A DNA stretch of 16,467 nt from Clostridium sp. CAG:138 (GTDB taxonomy: Bacteria > Bacillota > Clostridia > Christensenellales > CAG-138): NCBI GenBank assembly GCA_000435055.1, contig FR879695.1:1-16467 (forward strand). Direction: 5' to 3'. Numbering within the stretch: the stretch's first letter is position 1; every line of letters begins with the position of its first letter. Of the stretch, positions 14,525-16,467 are shown one piece after another. A model generated the notes under the pieces. It was not told the DNA's origin. It worked only from the letters and a program-made list of their open reading frames with translations, and ran no database searches. The translations under genes were made by a program, and so were the position numbers.

Positions 14525-14803
14525 TCACTCGGATTCGGTTATGTAACCCTCTTTCATCAAAGTTGAAACAAAGGCAGAAAACCCCGATTGCGCTTCATCA
14601 CGAGAAATCTCATACTCCTGCATGACAGCGCAAATAATGCTTTCCGAAGCAAGACCCTTTTCAAGCCCGCGCCAAATAAACGCGCCGGATTCCGAAAGTT
14701 TCCTGAGCTGCGGCAGTTTTCCCCGCGCCTCACCAACGGCAACAAGCAGGTATTCATCACAAACTTCAACATAAACCGCATTCGGATTAACTCTGTATTC
14801 CAT
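14525..14803 (-). CDS. PqqD-like (RiPP recognition element) protein
   Basis: A 92-residue protein matching the PqqD fold. A beta-rich start (VYVEVCDEYLLVAV) precedes the family pattern: LSESGAFIWRGLEKG near 36-50, a helix with AVMQEYEISRDEAQSGFSAF, and FVSTLMKEGYI at the end. PqqD-type domains bind the leader of ribosomal peptide precursors and present it to modifying enzymes; stand-alone versions occur in lasso-peptide and radical-SAM peptide loci. The gene follows the HPrK-like gene after 95 nt on the same strand, so a shared role is likely. GGAGGG (14823-14818) is a rather distant 14 nt from the ATG. No radical SAM, cyclase or peptidase gene is in the window, so the substrate is not known. 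Confidence 0.83.
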   Translation of the reverse strand: MEYRVNPNAVYVEVCDEYLLVAVGEARGKLPQLRKLSESGAFIWRGLEKGLASESIICAVMQEYEISRDEAQSGFSAFVSTLMKEGYITESE

Positions 14804-14840
14804 AATAAACTCTCAAACCCTCCGTTCGGTCGATTATCCT

Positions 14841-14874
14841 TCAAAAGCACCATTCAAAAGCACCATTCAAAAGC
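14841..14874. repeat. 13-bp tandem repeat, about 2.6 copies
   Basis: TCAAAAGCACCAT occurs twice head to tail (14841-14853, 14854-14866) and a third time in part (TCAAAAGC, 14867-14874). It lies in the 95-nt gap between the HPrK-like and PqqD-like genes, just upstream of the PqqD ribosome-binding site on the minus strand. It may be a slippage-generated repeat. Confidence 0.9.
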
Positions 14875-14898
14875 CGAATGATTCCAAACACTGCATCG

Positions 14899-15627
14899 TT
14901 AATTGTCAGCGCAGCAAAGTTCGCTTTCAAGCGTCCTTCGGCAAAGCTCGGCCGATGCACCGTCCCCGCGATTCCTGAGCAGCCAAACCGGCGTGCGCTC
15001 AAGTATACGTTCCGTATATTGCGCTGCAAAACGCACCTGTTCCGCGTTGTCGCACGGAATTATGAATTGCAGAAACAGCCGAACACCCGCTTCTTTCGGA
15101 GACAAGCGTTTAATTATGTTTTGCTTATCCTGAGCAAGAAACACAATGCCGCCGAGAGGCGCCGTGCGCAGCTGCCGCATGTTTTCCTTACCCGCCCACG
15201 GCGAAGCCGAAACAGTTACATACTGTTTTTCGAAATTCAACACGGGCTTGTCGCCGTTCAGCATTTCCACTTCATTCGGGAAAAGGCGTTTCCACTGCTT
15301 ATAATGCGTTGTTTTTCCCACTCCGCTCGGAGCGCAGATGAGCCATGCCTTTCCGCACCACACGAAGCAAACCGCATGAATGATTGCCCGCCCGTGCGGA
15401 AGAAGCGCGGCGCAGGCCTTGGCGCAAAGCTCAAGATCTTCAACGCTTTCGGGAAGCGTTCCCGGTTCGTAACCGCGTGCGGCGCAGGCGCATTGCTCCG
15501 GCGTGATTTCAATGCAGGCGCAGGGTTTTTTTTCCGTTTGAAAATCCGCATATCTATCGCGGAACATTTTGTATCTGAGCGTCAGCTCAAGCGGGATGCC
15601 TGCAAGCTCGATATTGATTTTTTCCAT
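14899..15627 (-). CDS. HPr-kinase-like P-loop protein, Cys-rich
   Basis: A 242-residue protein of the HPrK/PEP-carboxykinase-like fold. Seen are Walker A APSGVGKTTH (99-108), LNGDKPVL (123-130) where the second acidic nucleotide-site motif is expected, SPWAGKE (142-148), and a C-terminal helical region. It lacks the N-terminal domain of true HPr kinase, and neither HPr nor a phosphotransferase gene is near. HPrK-like proteins of this size are known next to PqqD-like proteins in lasso-peptide loci, where some phosphorylate the precursor; a role as peptide or protein kinase is inferred. It is unusually rich in cysteine (13 residues), including CAC at 36-38 and 46-48, Cys68/Cys72 and a CC near the end, suggesting a metal or redox site. 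GGAGG (15643-15639) lies 11 nt before the ATG. Confidence 0.8.
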   Translation of the reverse strand: MEKINIELAGIPLELTLRYKMFRDRYADFQTEKKPCACIEITPEQCACAARGYEPGTLPESVEDLELCAKACAALLPHGRAIIHAVCFVWCGKAWLICAPSGVGKTTHYKQWKRLFPNEVEMLNGDKPVLNFEKQYVTVSASPWAGKENMRQLRTAPLGGIVFLAQDKQNIIKRLSPKEAGVRLFLQFIIPCDNAEQVRFAAQYTERILERTPVWLLRNRGDGASAELCRRTLESELCCADN

Positions 15628-15727
15628 CCTGTTCCGTGCCTCCGTTCAGCTCTTTTGCAAGGTCCGTGCGCATCCGCAGTTATGTTGAAAGCGGCGGAGC
15701 AGCATCTGCCCCGTCGCCTTCGTGTCA

Positions 15728-15764
15728 ATTGCACCGATTTCATGAATATCATGAATTATGCAAT
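15728..15764. promoter_or_regulatory. Nested dyad between the 60-aa gene and the HPrK-like gene
   Basis: TTCATGA-ATA-TCATGAA (15739-15755) is a perfect inverted repeat and is enclosed by the outer arms ATTGCA (15728-15733) and TGCAAT (15759-15764). No T-run follows on the minus strand, so it is not a standard terminator. A regulator site or an intercistronic RNA hairpin that separates expression of the two genes are the options. Confidence 0.5.
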
Positions 15765-15781
15765 CATTATGGTTTTATATG

Positions 15782-15964
15782 TTACGGATTGACGATGTTT
15801 CCGAAGTTATCAAAGTAGATAACAGTTCCGTCGCCAAGGGTCATAACGTTCAGGTTCTCGCCGATGGATTCGATGATCGCGCCGCTGGGCTGTCCCATGG
15901 GAGCAATAACGGGCTTGCCGTCATCGGTGAAAACGGTGTTGAGGGTCGGATCAAACTTTTTCAT
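15782..15964 (-). CDS. Small 60-residue protein, unknown family
   Basis: A 60-residue acidic protein without Cys, signal peptide or membrane span: MKKFDPTLNTVFTDDGKPV at the start, GAIIESIGENLNVMTLGDG in the middle and VIYFDNFGNIVNP at the end. I do not recognise the family. The ribosome-binding site GAAAGGAAGGAT is good (its AAGGAT at 15977-15972, 8 nt from ATG), and the gene begins 21 nt after the stop of the upstream surface-protein gene, so both are probably cotranscribed. Downstream on the same strand are the HPrK-like and PqqD-like genes, which makes a precursor-peptide role conceivable. Against this, there is no clear leader/core division, no Cys, and no protease site such as GG. The alternative is a small structural or accessory protein. 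Real gene likely, function open. Confidence 0.75.
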   Translation of the reverse strand: MKKFDPTLNTVFTDDGKPVIAPMGQPSGAIIESIGENLNVMTLGDGTVIYFDNFGNIVNP

Positions 15965-15985
15965 GCGTGTTATCCTTCCTTTCGC

Positions 15986-16467
15986 TTATTCGGTGATTCC
16001 GTACCAATTATAGGTAAGGGTGCGGGTTTCGCCGCGAACGGTCGTGCCATCCAAAGTTACCCAATAGGGGGTGATGTTGAGCCTTGCGCCGTAGGTCACG
16101 CCGTCGAAAGCATAATCACAGCTCATAACAAGCGCATCCTTGGCAACGCCCCTGCCGAACAGGCTGCGCGCACTGCGCAGACCGTAACGGGTGCTGTAAT
16201 CGGAAACGGAAATCCTCTCGCCGTTAACGATAAAGCCTGTTTCAGCGTAATTTCTGCCGTCGATTGCGGAAACGAGGGTCAGGCTGCGGAGTCTGAAGAA
16301 TCCGTTGCGATAATAGCGAAGCCCGAGATAGGAATCGGAAACGTACTTTGCATAAACATCAATGCTTTCGGTAATGTTCGAAAGGTCTGCGGGAACGGTG
16401 CATGCTTCATCCGCGAACCAGCCTGCAAAGAGCTTGCCTTCAACGCCGATATAGTCGAGCTGAACCG
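15986..16467 (-). CDS. C-terminal end of a surface or secreted repeat protein (partial)
   Basis: The reading frame is open from the window edge to TAA at 15988-15986, giving 159 residues with the N-terminus missing. The first part has the character of the Listeria-Bacteroides (InlB B-type) repeat: GKLFAGWFADEACTVPADLS followed by ITESIDVYAKY. The rest (from about SDSYLGLRYYRNG) is a beta-rich C-terminal domain with VNGERISVSDYSTRYGLRSA and, near the end, NITPYWVTLDG; similar tails occur in exported clostridial proteins. No sortase motif, dockerin or membrane anchor is present at this end. The protein probably acts outside the cell, in adhesion or as part of a larger surface structure; this is inference. 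It is likely cotranscribed with the 60-residue gene 21 nt downstream. Confidence 0.78.
   Translation of the reverse strand, partial: VQLDYIGVEGKLFAGWFADEACTVPADLSNITESIDVYAKYVSDSYLGLRYYRNGFFRLRSLTLVSAIDGRNYAETGFIVNGERISVSDYSTRYGLRSARSLFGRGVAKDALVMSCDYAFDGVTYGARLNITPYWVTLDGTTVRGETRTLTYNWYGITE

Noticed and set aside
14878..15792. Plus-strand ORF of 304 codons opposite the HPrK-like gene
   Set aside because: The minus strand encodes a P-loop with conserved motifs and a ribosome-binding site. The plus frame is Arg/Ala/Phe-rich without family features.
1..16467. CRISPR array, insertion sequence, tRNA, rRNA or replication origin
   Set aside because: No regular spaced repeats, terminal inverted repeats with a transposase, tRNA-like cloverleaf, rRNA motif or DnaA-box cluster was found by reading both strands.

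Overview
The window looks like chromosome from a Gram-positive, Clostridia-like member of the Bacillota, probably an uncultured gut or rumen lineage of medium GC. The basis is a classical T-box leader, strong Shine-Dalgarno sites, consensus sigma-A promoters (one a perfect TTGACA-17-TATAAT), lipobox lipoproteins, a YtrA-type GntR/ABC operon and an extracellular dockerin protein. No rRNA, tRNA, CRISPR array, transposase or phage gene was recognised. The species assignment is inference.

Left part (1-5811, plus strand). A perfect promoter drives a long leader containing an isoleucine T-box (specifier ATC) and an intrinsic terminator, followed by ileS, a 1048-residue IleRS of the long, eukaryote-like type. 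Next come two lipoprotein genes. The first has TPR-like repeats. The second has its own promoter, a leader hairpin and a Thr/Pro/Asn linker before a domain resembling the sulfite-oxidase/molybdopterin-binding fold. A strong terminator ends this block.

Middle part (5812-8999). A small plus-strand ORF with an acidic tail is followed by about 265 nt without a gene but rich in nested hairpins, ending in a strong terminator. Convergent to it lies a large secreted CotH-kinase-like protein ending in a type I dockerin. It starts at a GTG just downstream of its own promoter. The divergent gap to the next operon holds two perfect palindromes.

GntR/ABC operon (9040-12707, plus strand). A YtrA-like regulator, an ABC ATPase and a 755-residue permease with a very large soluble C-terminal half are packed with gaps of 3 and 13 nt. 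A consensus promoter has a perfect dyad at the start of the transcript, suggesting autoregulation, and a 12-bp terminator hairpin closes the operon. By analogy to YtrA systems this is probably a cell-envelope stress or antimicrobial-response transporter.

Right part (12993-16467, minus strand). A stand-alone AAA_14/DUF4143 ATPase has its own promoter. Upstream of it a second minus-strand series enters the window from the right: the C-terminal end of a repeat-containing surface protein, a 60-aa protein of unknown family 21 nt later, a 154-nt gap with a nested dyad, a Cys-rich HPr-kinase-like protein and a PqqD-like protein. The PqqD plus HPrK-like pair next to a small ORF is the most suggestive locus for an unrecognised peptide-modification system, but no definite precursor or core modifying enzyme (radical SAM, cyclase, protease) is visible, so this remains a hypothesis.
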